Source: Symbiodinium natans
Lineage: Eukaryota; Sar; Dinophyceae; Suessiales; Symbiodiniaceae
Reading direction: 5' to 3'
Assembly (NCBI GenBank): GCA_905221605.1
Contig: CAJNDS010002179.1
Coordinates: 949,026 to 1,013,025, forward strand
DNA length: 64,000 nt
Positions 45,101 to 53,233 of the stretch are shown piece by piece. Within the stretch, counting starts at the first letter, position 1. Each line of letters opens with the position of its first letter. Position numbers and translations under genes: made by a program. Below the pieces are notes generated by a model. It searched no databases. It saw only the letters and a list, made by a program, of their open reading frames with translations, and had not been told where the DNA came from.

Positions 45101-48100
45101 TACTCCTCGGCCTTCTCCCTGCTTCGGCAACAACGTGGCATCCGACGAACCGACTCCACAGTCCGCCCTTCCATTCCTCCATTGAGAATGGGACCAAGAC
45201 GCACGCTGCCTTTCAGCATGCAAAACCATTTTTTCAGCTGTTTTGTAATCCATAACCAAACAGCCATGTTCAAACCACAAGAGCTGGTCCAGCGAAGATT
45301 TTGCACCCACGTGACACATCCCATTGATCACCGTGAGGTTCGCCCCAAACTCCAAAATCAACCAGAGAGGGATAATCAGGGGCCCATTGTCTTCCCTAAT
45401 CAACGTCCCTTTCTCTGTAATCCTCATTGCCACACCACCAAGCGCGCTTTGCACCATAACAGTAGTGTCGGGTAAACATTCCCATGGAAAAAGCGTCCGC
45501 ACAAGATGCGTAGCAGCCGTATCCACCAACGCCACTCTCCTTTCCTGCTGAAACAATCCAGATCCACATAACATTCGAACACTGGGATCCCCGCTTGATG
45601 CTGACTGCGCTGATGACAGCTTCATAGATTTCAGCACTTCCAACGCTTCAGCAAGGACTTGATTGGGTGTTGATGGTGATGAGGGACTTGCAGAACCTTT
45701 ATCCAATCCCGCATTAGCCGTCTCATCTCCCCCTTCAGCTACCTCTGCCTTTTTGGCATTTCCCCATTTCGCACCTTTGCCGCCCTTTCCCCCTTTGGGA
45801 GAATTCCCTTTAGATCTACTCCTCTCAGGGTTTGAGTCCACATTGGAACTTGCACCATCCTTATATGGACATTGCGGCTGCAGATGGCCAACGGCCCCAC
45901 ACTCAAAACATCTTCCTCGCTCAAGGGAGTCTTTGTCATGGCGGAATTTACAGCGGGCTCCGAACTTGCAACCTGCATCGGTCTTCCCATATATCCAACA
46001 GAAAGGACGTTCACCATCTCCGCTGTACCTTTTTCCTTTCCCTTTGCCTTTGTCACCCTCCTCTGTCTCGTCACCAGTTCCCTTTTGGGCCTTATTTAAC
46101 CTGGCCCTTTTCTTGGCGTCCGAGTCCTGCTTCACCTCTTGTTCACCAGCACTATGCAATAGCAGTTCAAACTCTGCCTGTAACATTTCAGCTAGTTGTG
46201 TTGCAGTTTCAGAGGTCGGCGAGTAGTCCACCCCCAATTTCTCCCGAAAGGATGCCACTCTGAAATGCACCGTAGGGTGTTTTGCCAGCAACGCGGATGA
46301 TAAAGCATCCAATCCCTTGATAAGCAAGGTAGCGTCCGGCTCGGATGCTCGCAGCTCCCTTAATCGGAAACGCCATTGCGCCCATTGTCGCACTCCCTTA
46401 ATAGCCTCTGAAATTGAGGTTGCTGAAGATGGTTGCACCAAGAAGTTCAACATTGTGCTGCGCTCATTTGCTCCACCTGGTTGGTAGACCGTCAGCAATT
46501 TGTAAAATATCATCACCGACCCCAACATTCGAGTGGAAACGATCTCGGTCTTCAATCTCTCCGGGATCGCCTGTAGCAGCAAAGACACCGCTCTCTGCTC
46601 CAACAAAACATGCACAGTTTGAACCACCTTGAGCCCTTCTAGCTCAGCCTTGATGCCCAACCTTTCCAGTGGAGAAACACTCAACCATTTGGCATACGCT
46701 TGATATGCCTTTGAGTAGACGCATTGCCACCACACTCTTCCTGTATCTGTCAGCGAAGACAACATTGGTTCGATCATTGCGATCCAATCACCCAGTGCCG
46801 TCGGATTGCTTGGTGTGTAGTCTGCCAAAGTTGGAAGGCTCATCACATGCTTCCCGAGAGCCTCCGGACGTTCGGTTCCAGAACTATCACCAGTGATTGG
46901 CATACCGCGTGGCACCACTGCTCCAGGAGGTAAGCTGACCCTTCCACCAGGCCCTTGAGGTAGTCCATGTCCTATACCAGGCGTAACAGCTGTGAGCGGA
47001 ACCTTTTCTAATTCCAACTTCCCAGCGACCATTTTCCACCGATACGGAACATCATCCACCATTGTATATCCACCCGATCCTGCTGAGTTCTCTTGCATTG
47101 CAGTTTCCCGAGCTGAAACAAAACCGGGCTGGTTCCCCGCAGGTGCGACAGAACCATCAACACCTGATGGCATGGAAGTAATCGGAACATGTGTTAAACC
47201 AGGTGGTCCACTTGCATATCCACCACTTGCAGGACCTCCCGTGGGGTAATTCAATGGAGGCAATCTGGAGGGTTTCTTCCCTTCAGCTACATGCATCATT
47301 GGCACTTCTTTTTCATCCTCCACTTGAACATCCCCCTTCCTGGACCCAGGCAAGGATTGAAGATCACAACCCTTTGGCAGGTCGTAGCCCTCAATAGGCA
47401 GCCATGTCCCATCAGGCAACACAGTCCAAAAACCACCCATACCATCCGTGTAGAAAACTTGTCCTGGCAGGTACTGCTTCTCTGGAGTCATTCCTAGAGG
47501 ATATGCCGTGTTTGCGTCCACCACTCCAGAGCTCCGTGCCCTTGAAGCTGACCCAGATGCAGCAGAGGTATAGCTTTTTTCCTCCACCCGATGCAACCTG
47601 TTCCCCAGCTCCTTTGTCTGCACAAGCAACTCTTTCAGCGCACGCTTCACCACCGCCATATCTTCAGATTGCTCTTCACCACTAACATCAGGAATGAGTT
47701 CTTCGTCGGCTTGCACTCCACCAATAGTACCTCGTTCCATTTGTCCCATTAAGCCTGACGATGGTCTCTCAACAGGTGCAGGTTCCTGACCCAAAAGATC
47801 TTGCAGCGAAGGCGGTCTTCTCGTACCTTCACCACTCCTGTCCCCTCCGCTCGCGGGAAGACTTGCCGGCCTTGACTGCCTAAGTCTCATTTCTTCTTGA
47901 GCCCGCTCGCTCCAGAAAGGATTTGCTGCTTGAACCGGAACCACTTCGTTTTCCACCTGAGGCGTTGGTTGTATCATTGCAACCTCCCTACCATCTGTCA
48001 GCGCTTGTACCATTTGTTGTCGATCTTCACCCCCATCACCACGATTTCCTTCGGCTTCATTGGCCGTTGGCGACAGTCCAGGCTCAGAGCGACGCCGCAT

Positions 48101-48139
48101 CATGTCCATGGCGTTAAACAAACGAAAAATCTTTACCAA
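39146..48139 (-). CDS. Copia-type Gag-Pol polyprotein with methyltransferase-like and 2OG-Fe(II) dioxygenase-like domains (2997 aa)
   Basis: Domains in order, with residues read from the translation. Gag/capsid-like, about 420-690. CCCH-type finger starting at C714. CCHC knuckle starting at C744 (CFECGAVGHLQPQC). Two related aspartyl-protease-like modules, VDTAATH at D873 and LDSGASH at D1034. A C5-methyltransferase-like stretch: HLFSG at 1233, GGPPCRT with PPC at 1286-1288, MESP at 1363. Integrase with a CQIC zinc half at 1540 and catalytic D1567, D1631 and E1667 (exact D-35-E spacing). A dioxygenase-like domain with H2030, D2032, H2098 and R2107. Copia RT with D2388 and YVDD at 2498-2501. 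RNase H with D2687 and TAEAEL at about 2725-2730. A tail with a hydrophobic segment at about 2906-2933 and a terminal Cys/His cluster. The frame is twice the usual copia length and unbroken, so it is probably functional. The methyltransferase-like and dioxygenase-like calls rest on motifs only. Confidence 0.95.
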   Translation of the reverse strand: MVKIFRLFNAMDMMRRRSEPGLSPTANEAEGNRGDGGEDRQQMVQALTDGREVAMIQPTPQVENEVVPVQAANPFWSERAQEEMRLRQSRPASLPASGGDRSGEGTRRPPSLQDLLGQEPAPVERPSSGLMGQMERGTIGGVQADEELIPDVSGEEQSEDMAVVKRALKELLVQTKELGNRLHRVEEKSYTSAASGSASRARSSGVVDANTAYPLGMTPEKQYLPGQVFYTDGMGGFWTVLPDGTWLPIEGYDLPKGCDLQSLPGSRKGDVQVEDEKEVPMMHVAEGKKPSRLPPLNYPTGGPASGGYASGPPGLTHVPITSMPSGVDGSVAPAGNQPGFVSARETAMQENSAGSGGYTMVDDVPYRWKMVAGKLELEKVPLTAVTPGIGHGLPQGPGGRVSLPPGAVVPRGMPITGDSSGTERPEALGKHVMSLPTLADYTPSNPTALGDWIAMIEPMLSSLTDTGRVWWQCVYSKAYQAYAKWLSVSPLERLGIKAELEGLKVVQTVHVLLEQRAVSLLLQAIPERLKTEIVSTRMLGSVMIFYKLLTVYQPGGANERSTMLNFLVQPSSATSISEAIKGVRQWAQWRFRLRELRASEPDATLLIKGLDALSSALLAKHPTVHFRVASFREKLGVDYSPTSETATQLAEMLQAEFELLLHSAGEQEVKQDSDAKKRARLNKAQKGTGDETEEGDKGKGKGKRYSGDGERPFCWIYGKTDAGCKFGARCKFRHDKDSLERGRCFECGAVGHLQPQCPYKDGASSNVDSNPERSRSKGNSPKGGKGGKGAKWGNAKKAEVAEGGDETANAGLDKGSASPSSPSTPNQVLAEALEVLKSMKLSSAQSASSGDPSVRMLCGSGLFQQERRVALVDTAATHLVRTLFPWECLPDTTVMVQSALGGVAMRITEKGTLIREDNGPLIIPLWLILEFGANLTVINGMCHVGAKSSLDQLLWFEHGCLVMDYKTAEKMVLHAERQRASWSHSQWRNGRADCGVGSSDATLLPKQGEGRGVCVLHVARVSDTNECSGMGMLDSGASHPLRSLRPGEQLPQQKVLVSLAVGSREMCITPGGTLVTPEMVDPLVPIGKASALVGLRVQWRGGKCTASHPVLGELRVRDLNGCPCLEKEVALQIIDEMDWCSPKQALKVARMVQGCPNTDNEVAVKTSLQSAARTASANEEEFVQACWRFLRWYYGDIPENMLMELLPRGDIAALPFNRHKRRRLARAKRVVVHLFSGKQKWHFPSRDVEVLELDLTKGGDLHNSSVWKYLLHLAAEGKVVAVVGGPPCRTVSRLRGEDGGPPVLRRRCGPERLGLKSLPWPHQELAQKDGVLLLKMLFLYDVAVHSRCGTAEVINGSSVFFGMESPGDPELIGKDFSQNGKTVLSAEDLVDGSQEGLSSPTFWSWPEVKSFCERYGMYAAHFDQGALGHALVKPTTFLVSDMELWESLEQVRVVVPWSATFASTLEERMGQSSIWARWAFGLVKRIRHRLAQWLHESDAEREAAVLQKEEREGTLRRLTTEERAFRDHCLRGHIPFRRDCQICVSAAGKERRHLRRKHGDAYTLSLDLAGPYKCSKDAHQQKPRHAVIGVYQFPMLDPNVDKQQTTVLSAVQRMMVRLQRHGYPVLRIHSDRAGEFVNARFRSFCETRLIYRTTGDPGVPQTNGRAEACVGLFKRGVRSLLKEARLGPAYWALAARHWSMLRWQKAERELGLNPKALLPFGAQIQVKRRPWELLGPDGTKKGRQWVDRTQPALLLGPCDDLPGGYWVEAQGTAKDPDELVLFPCTTIFSNIKEPPELELEGVVEEQEPSPPEHRLKGKKPALRFADEEGPPLPPPRDPPVRHRLMEKSPASSLRGHVGSLRLLRKRGESPPLEIFEDDMQGLGELEENADVEDNVPGDEYWPTCCSPHENAYLVCKSETAGDGTQLEKEEQKAKSMYERSMYDYVDCEELLEGIVYPKRVNRRGGINNWCTSTRALVLGHYTHGGVCGITKETHRRPWLCRYLASFVRHHNPEAKFSALQISCNAPVSLHRDSHNEKHCCNYVCGFGDYKDGQLWVEDEKVLEEGAEVVEQSYGKKVLPGKLVDIHWNFMSFFPRKLHGPMPWKGNRVSLTGYTPVFMERLSYKDRCYLLQCKFPLPEPQAEEGEKRKWLKMTLRETSLDDLAEEVDYAVFEAHQWALEEHLSIRRLIAEQECCILDEFHGSANESNEEKGSETREWLVKAKRAEEQLSKFLVKAAQVQQMVQENTALEAAEEVEFLQTKTIPTQEAMQELEKWRESLSDEVTSLVKELEVVEPTTQEKLDKLAEEPNAPVIEYVPSLVVFTRKQGTGRRRARICACGNFISSTAATEYEGPRSLSRHSLYAPGLDSTTFRCQVRHAAYMVWIIAGLDISKAFLTAPMNRAQREGRLVVVQPPRAAVKLGLCTKEERWIVRKALYGLAESPAAWVEWRDQRLQGMSWVSKDGQAMSFQRSNADPSLFLIMAQEKLEGASKLVGTMGLYVDDFLMAGTMTVLREALEQIRKEWKTSEPEFCGPGCGDGFLKFLGVQIWYRNGSFFLNQEDFVRDLLNRRGYQIDETGKGSNLPMVKETPGEEEEVDIPSLRAAQGAVGEFLWVAIKTRPDLAFCTSQLSLWTSRRPRFVVKKAEEVFRYLAATPTLGLTFGAIATCEKERNEVLRYGRGVKVVESYADASFAAGENEKSHSGAVVVWGDCPVMWATQRQSTVALSTAEAELHASIEGATMIQSCTPIIAALVGTGEESLQKVLYTDSVSTCSIIQYPAGSWRTRHLRIRAAGVRSLVDRGYMVIAHLRGEYMIADLLTKLMSGQVYAKQKALWGLRLLVQGTDLKKASLAMAVMMVAASLQGMATGGEEVSTAGFFCSEEGVCKVANTSTVMVLAQGIEMVVNNSDLVAYLVAAIILWELAWCLFRRLYKWLWIKKAVVIPASATLYTTVGGNCMHASSDCDVLRYSQPRAKTLCKHCLKDGWVVNAEFLGEERAAGT

Positions 48140-48159
48140 CTCCGCAGGAAGCCTAATTT

Positions 48160-48171
48160 GGGCTCATAACC
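48160..48171 (-). promoter_or_regulatory. Primer-binding site complementary to the initiator tRNA-Met anticodon arm
   Basis: The 12 bases directly inside the 5' LTR read GGTTATGAGCCC in element sense. This is the exact complement of GGGCTCATAACC, the anticodon stem-loop of eukaryotic initiator tRNA-Met. Drosophila copia is known to prime from a cleaved half of initiator tRNA-Met, and this site would fit that mechanism. The ATG of the polyprotein follows 20 nt later. Confidence 0.8.
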
Positions 48172-48410
48172 TACGGGGGGCAACCGAAGGAGGACAGGGA
48201 ACAAAACAGTCAACCCCAACAGAAGCCCTTAATACCCCTGGAACAACCAACAACTGAACAGCAAGACCCCAAACCAAGGGCACACTTTTTACGAAACCTT
48301 CGACCGCTTTGGTCATGGCTTGAGCCAACTTGAGCCAACGATTATCGGGTTCATTGACCCTTTAACTTCCAATACCAACTCCTTTCTACAATACCAATTG
48401 CAGCTCCGCA
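48172..48410 (-). repeat. 5' LTR of the copia-type element
   Basis: I see no base difference from the other LTR. On the minus strand it starts TGCGG and ends CCGTA, so it has the usual TG start but ends in TA rather than CA. Positions 48319-48338 hold two adjacent copies of the 10-mer which in element sense reads TTGGCTCAAG, identical to the 3' end of the dinoflagellate spliced leader. Confidence 0.95.
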
Positions 48411-48875
48411 TAGGGTTTGATCTCTTAGCCAAGCCCTGAGAGGCCTCCAGCACCCCGGCTGCCTGGCCGGGGCCCTGCAGCCTTTGCGACTGTTCTTGCT
48501 TGCTTTGGGTTTCCGGGTTTAGGGTTAGGGTTTGGGGTTTAGGGTTTAGGGGGTTAGGGTTTAGGGTTTGGGGTTTAGGGTTTAGGGTTTAGGGTTTCGA
48601 CTCTCACACTGGCGCACACGCTGGCGAGGCTCCGGACGAATCCAAGACAGAAGCTGCATCACATTAGGGTTTAGGGTTTAGGGTTTGGGGTTTAGGCTTT
48701 AGGGTTTAGGGTTTAGGGTTTAGGGTTTAGGGTTTAGGGTTTAGGGTTTAGGGTTTAGGGCTTAGGGTTTAGGGTTTAGGGTTTAGGGTTTAGGGTTTAG
48801 GGTTTAGGGTTTAGGGTTTAGGGTTTAGGGTTTAGGGTTTAGGGTTTAGGGTTTAGGGTTTAGGGTTTAGGGTTG
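48411..48875. repeat. TTTAGGG arrays right of the LTR element
   Basis: The flank starts with the target duplicate TAGGG, then unique sequence, then arrays at 48515-48597 and 48663-48874 (about 30 units). Confidence 0.9.
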
Positions 48876-49740
48876 GATTTCGGAAGACATTCGAAGGTCT
48901 AGGGGGATTCGGGGAGGGGGCCAAAGTTGAAGGTGGAATCACAGGGGCTTTCGGCTCTCACACTTGCACAAGGCAGGCAAGGATTCGGTCCGAAGGTCTG
49001 ACATCTGAGGCCTGAGGCTATCAGGATTCCTGCAAACTCCATTTGCAGCAAGTGCTCACGGGGGCTGTAGGGATTTGCACTTTGTCCGGCATCTTTTGGG
49101 ATTTAGGATGAAACCCTAAACCCTAAACCCTACGGCTGCGTCTCTGCGGCGCGCGCGTAGCTAGTGATCGCCGGCCGCGGGGCCCCGGTTTGCACCTCCC
49201 CAGCACTGGCAATGCTAAGCTTGCTTGGAGGTGCATGGGCAGCCACAAGCAGGCCCAGAAGTATGGTGGATACCTCTAACCCTACTTATACCTATCCTGA
49301 TGCATGCGGCATTCGAAAGAAAATACACAATGTCTTCGTTTTAAGATATCATTCTGTGCATGTATGTCTGTTTTAGATGCAAACTGTGATGCAGATGTAG
49401 ATGCACGTGAGGCAATGGGAGGCTTCGGGCTGAATCGTACCGAGGGGAGGAAAGGTCAAGAAAGCACCCAGATAGCCAAGCAGCCCGAGCGCCAAGGATG
49501 CAGCTATCCGCCTTATGAATTCTACGGCTCTGGTCATTATTACTTTGATGTAGGTTTTTTGGACCCTAAACCCAAACCCGAAACCCTAAACCCTAAACCG
49601 GAATCCTGATTTCGAGTCATGCCCCCCACACACCAAAGTGCACCGAGGTGTCTCAGCCTTTTCCTGTCGACTTCCACGCGTCAAAATGCGTCCCCGGGGC
49701 TTGGAGATAAAGGAGCTCATCTGGTCAGTTCTCCAAAGTG
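48876..49740. other. No gene recognised
   Basis: Holds a copy of the GGCTCTCACACTCGCACAAG-type repeat (48947-48998) and a degenerate fold-back (49224-49300). Confidence 0.4.
49224..49300. mobile_element. Degenerate family A fold-back copy
   Basis: CTTGGAGGTGCATGGG (one mismatch to the family A end) is followed by CTCTAACCCTACTTATACC, as in the family interior. The right end is lost. Confidence 0.35.
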
Positions 49741-50080
49741 GGTGTAGGGTTTAGGGTTCAGGGTTTGGGGTTGAGGGTTTGGGGTTTAGGGTTTAGGGTT
49801 TCGCCTCTCACACTCGCACAAGGCAGGCAAGGGTTTCGGCTCTCACACTCGCACAAGGCAGGCAGGCAAGGGTTTAGGGTTTAGGGTTTAGGGTTTAGGG
49901 TTTAGGGTTTGGGGTTTGGGGTTTGGGGTTTGGGGTTTGGGGTTTGGGGTTTGGGGTTTGGGGTTTGGGGCTTGGGGCTTGGGGCTTGGGGCTTGGGGCT
50001 TGGGGCTTGGGGTTTGGGGTTTGGGGTTTGGGGTTTGGGGTTTGGGGTTTGGAGTTTGGGGTTTGGAGTTTGGGCTTTAG
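49741..50080. repeat. TTTAGGG, TTTGGGG and GGGGCTT arrays
   Basis: TTTAGGG units, a double copy of the TCTCACACTCGCACAAGGCA word (49800-49868), TTTAGGG (49869-49905), then TTTGGGG units, GGGGCTT units (49968-50008) and TTTGGGG again. It shows stepwise homogenisation of variants. Confidence 0.9.
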
Positions 50081-52051
50081 GCAGTCTGGCGCATCTCGGC
50101 GTTTTAGGGCTTTGGAGTCAGGATGAGTCTGAGCTAAGAGTGCTGCCTCACTGATGGCAACGAACAAGGGGCCATGGTTTTGGAGAACTGAGCGTCTGAA
50201 GCCCCCCCGTAACTCCCACTGTGGCCCAAAGGCTCAACAACTTTGAAGCTAGATGATGACAACTCGTATTGCGATCACTATGGTTATTCTGCCCATTTGC
50301 CATTTCTACAAGAATGATTGGCAAGATTATAAACACGATCGCTACTATCTTTACTGTGACTCGTTGTTGTTTTTGTCAGAAGTTCTTTCTGCCCTAAATG
50401 TGGCCTACCGGAATCCTCCGCTCCAATCCGGTGCTGTTGACATCAACAGCGCCACAAAATGTTTCGGAGCGAACTGCTGCCACGACAGAGCTGGGTTTAG
50501 GGTTTAGGGTTCGGGTTTAGGGTTAAATCTTACAGGGCTTAAGATCTGAGATGCAGGATGCAAGGTGCGAGGTTGGAAAGGAGCATCGTCTGGAAGCAGT
50601 GACTGTCAAGCGACATATTGGCACATATTGGCACCTTCTGGTGCTTTTTTCGGCAGCTTGAATCTAGACATCGGGCATCTGAAGCCCAGAGCATAAATCG
50701 AATGCCGAGCGGCCAAAGCTGGTTTGCAGATGGCCCCCGGGTGGCCAGATGAGTAACAGCGCAAGAACCCAAGATTGCACTTCAGCGTTCTTGCTGCAGG
50801 GTCCCCGCAACGTGCGAAACATCGAAACAATGACCTAAGACTCACATGCTCTTCTGCGGCACGGGGCCCGCGATGCCCTGGCCAAACTGCCAAAGGCCGG
50901 CGCCAAGCAAGGTTATGCTTCCCCACTACGCTAACACCAACGCCCTGGACTAAGACTCGTGCAGAAGATGCCGAGCCAGGTGTCCAGGCATCCAAATCAT
51001 CGGGTAGAAGTGAACACAATGTGTCCAGGAACAGGCACTCAGGAAAATTTGTAACCACTCAATGAAATGGTCTAAGAACCCGGAAAATTGCACAGGTGAT
51101 CTCTTGACCCAGAGTCGCAGAGGTCACCGATCGGATTGCATGTCAACCGTTCAACCGCTGACACGACATGAAACGACACTCCTCCAGAGCGCCTAAGTAC
51201 TGCCTAGGGTGTAGGGTTGAGGGTTTAGGGAATGTTTGCAATGGACAGCTCAAAATAGCAAGACGCCAACTTAGCGAAGTCTGCTGAGTCCTTTTGCCGA
51301 AAACCAAACGGAGCAAACAGCTTAGCTAACTCTCCATCAACCACGGGTTGTGAACAAGCTTTCTAGTTCTGAGTAGGCAATGTGGGAATGAGGTACCTCC
51401 TGTACTGCTATATACGAAGAGACCATGTAGGGTACCTAATTCCCAATTCCCTACTGAGAACACAAGTTCTGCAACTGTCTGCAGAAGTTGGGCCCGGCCC
51501 GGAAGCGCACAGGCACAGACCAAGCCGACACATTTCGGGCGCTACATATACCTATACATATGCATATGCATATACCTATACTTACGTATATGTTTGTATA
51601 CATATTTCTAAATATGAAATATGTGTGTATATATATATATCATTTATGCACATGAAAAATATAAATATATGTATATATATGTATATATATGTGTATATAT
51701 ATATATACATGTGTGTGTGCATATATCCACGCACCGTTTCTATGTGACAGTTTCATGATGGGTTATTCTGATGCATTGCATGTTGTCTTAGCAAAAGGCC
51801 AGGCTTCACGGGAGGTGCCTGCAGAGAAAGAAAAACCTTGCCTTCGGGCAGCTAGTGTGACAAAGCACTGGTCACCGCCAGATCAGCTGATGCTGATGGC
51901 CAAAATTGAAATGCCCGCGCCGTGAGGCTACGAGCTCGATGTTTTTTAAGAGCTAAACCCTAAACCCTGGGCCCTGCCACCTTGAGCCTTCGTCTGCGCA
52001 TTGGGCGGCCTTGGCCTCCAGATCACCGTCTTCGTAAGGCCCAAGGCATCC
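50081..52051. other. No gene recognised
   Basis: Short unsupported frames and an AT microsatellite (51540-51725). 3' flank of the WD40 gene. Confidence 0.4.
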
Positions 52052-53233
52052 TCACGCCATAGACCAGCTCAGTGAGTTGGCGCGGCCAGTGTTGAAGCTG
52101 CCTACTGTCTCACCTGTTTTCACATCAAAGACGTAGACGTAGCCATCCTGGCACGCTCCGGCCACCTTTGTCCCATCATAATTCCAGCTAAGATCCATGA
52201 AGTAGCTCAAATCCGCTGACTTCCAGATCAGCTTCCCTGACTCCGCATCGAAGAGCTGGACAGCCGTACCCGAGCATGAGCAGAATGCAATCAAGGTCTG
52301 ATTGGGGCACCAGGCAATACAAGCTAAGTTGTCTTGTAAGCCCATCTGAAGCGCCGCATTGCACTGCTGAAGCTGCCATCGAGCCTCGCCCTCAAGGGTT
52401 AAGATGCGCAGGGCGCCCGTTGCATCCCCGCAGGCGAGAAGATGGCCTTCAGAGTGCCAATCTACGAGCTCCACACGACTGCCCAACAGCAGAATCTTCT
52501 CCTCTGCCCGCAGCTCGATGTCGAAAATTGCAATGCCATCACGCTGGGCCACCGCCAGGTGAGAACCAGCTGGGTGCCAAGCGACGCTAAGGGTCTCCGA
52601 GCGCTGTTCCAAGCGGAAGTCACTCAAGGGATTCAACACGCACACATCCACCTGTGTCGGCCCGGCCACCAGAGCAAGTTTGTTCCCGTCGGGACACCAC
52701 TTGAAGGCATTTCTGCCACCTCTGCAGGCTCGGGTGAAGACCTCCTTTCCTTGGAAGAGGTCATGGATCCAGGCCATGTTCTGACTCCTTAGGGCAAGGT
52801 GCGCGGCATCTGTGGGGCTCCACTCAACATGATAGGGGCTCCTGCGGGTTGTCTTGGAGTAGTCCAACTGCGGCAGATACTGTGACTGAATTCTCAGGGT
52901 ACTCCCGCTGGCTATCACTACTCGGCTCTCAACGACTGCGGCAATGGACCCCGGCGACAAGGCCACAAGGTTCACCGAGGTACCATGAAGGCTGGTCAGT
53001 GTGGAAAAATCCGGAACGGCCTTGCCATCTTGGAGGATTCGGACTTCTTCACCGGACAGACCAAAATGCTCCGCCGCAACTTGCTTCAGCTGACCTACCG
53101 TCTCCGTGCCGGGTCGAGACAACCTGAAAGACTTGCCAGAGACCAAGGACACACAAAGCTCGATGTCAACTGGCGCCTCTTCATCGGGAGCGAGGGTTGC
53201 AGCGGAGAAGTCCATTTTTTCGTCTGCGGCCAT
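52052..53233 (-). CDS. Ubiquitin-like domain plus WD40 repeat protein (393 aa), intronless
   Basis: Residues about 22-95 have the spacing of a ubiquitin-like fold (VGQLKQVAAEHFGLSGEEV, then ILQDGKAVPD and a closing SVNLVAL strand). The rest shows at least six WD40-type blades with W-S/H/C-P cores (VEWSPTD, FKWCPDG, VAWHPAG, VDWHSEG, IAWCPNQ, LSWNYDG) and strand ends such as LFDAESGKLIW and VFDVKTGETV. WD40 propellers are protein-interaction platforms, and the N-terminal ubiquitin-like module suggests a scaffold or regulatory role; no specific orthologue is recognised. The start is the first ATG of the frame, followed closely by the ubiquitin-like region. Single-exon structure again differs from the tubulin gene. 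Nothing nearby suggests a linked pathway, as expected in dinoflagellates, where genes are trans-spliced separately. Confidence 0.88.
   Translation of the reverse strand: MAADEKMDFSAATLAPDEEAPVDIELCVSLVSGKSFRLSRPGTETVGQLKQVAAEHFGLSGEEVRILQDGKAVPDFSTLTSLHGTSVNLVALSPGSIAAVVESRVVIASGSTLRIQSQYLPQLDYSKTTRRSPYHVEWSPTDAAHLALRSQNMAWIHDLFQGKEVFTRACRGGRNAFKWCPDGNKLALVAGPTQVDVCVLNPLSDFRLEQRSETLSVAWHPAGSHLAVAQRDGIAIFDIELRAEEKILLLGSRVELVDWHSEGHLLACGDATGALRILTLEGEARWQLQQCNAALQMGLQDNLACIAWCPNQTLIAFCSCSGTAVQLFDAESGKLIWKSADLSYFMDLSWNYDGTKVAGACQDGYVYVFDVKTGETVGSFNTGRANSLSWSMA

Larger units (their letters stand above)
38722..48410 (-). mobile_element. Intact Ty1/copia-type LTR retrotransposon, 9689 bp
   Basis: Two identical 239-bp direct repeats (38722-38960 and 48172-48410, exactly 9450 bp apart) flank one uninterrupted 2997-codon frame on the minus strand. 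The element is bounded by a 5-bp direct duplication TAGGG (38717-38721 and 48411-48415). In element sense the LTR begins TGCGGAG and ends CCCCGTA. A primer-binding site lies directly inside the 5' LTR and a purine tract directly inside the 3' LTR. The domain order protease, integrase, reverse transcriptase, RNase H is that of Ty1/copia (Pseudoviridae-like) elements. The intact frame and identical LTRs imply a very recent insertion. The target was a TTTAGGG array (38465-38721). Confidence 0.97.

Noticed and set aside
48160-48171. tRNA-like sequence GGGCTCATAACC
   Set aside because: Only the anticodon arm is present; it is the retrotransposon primer site, not a tRNA gene.
39480-48257. Many plus-strand frames opposite the polyprotein
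   Set aside because: Shadows of the real minus-strand frame with no domains of their own.
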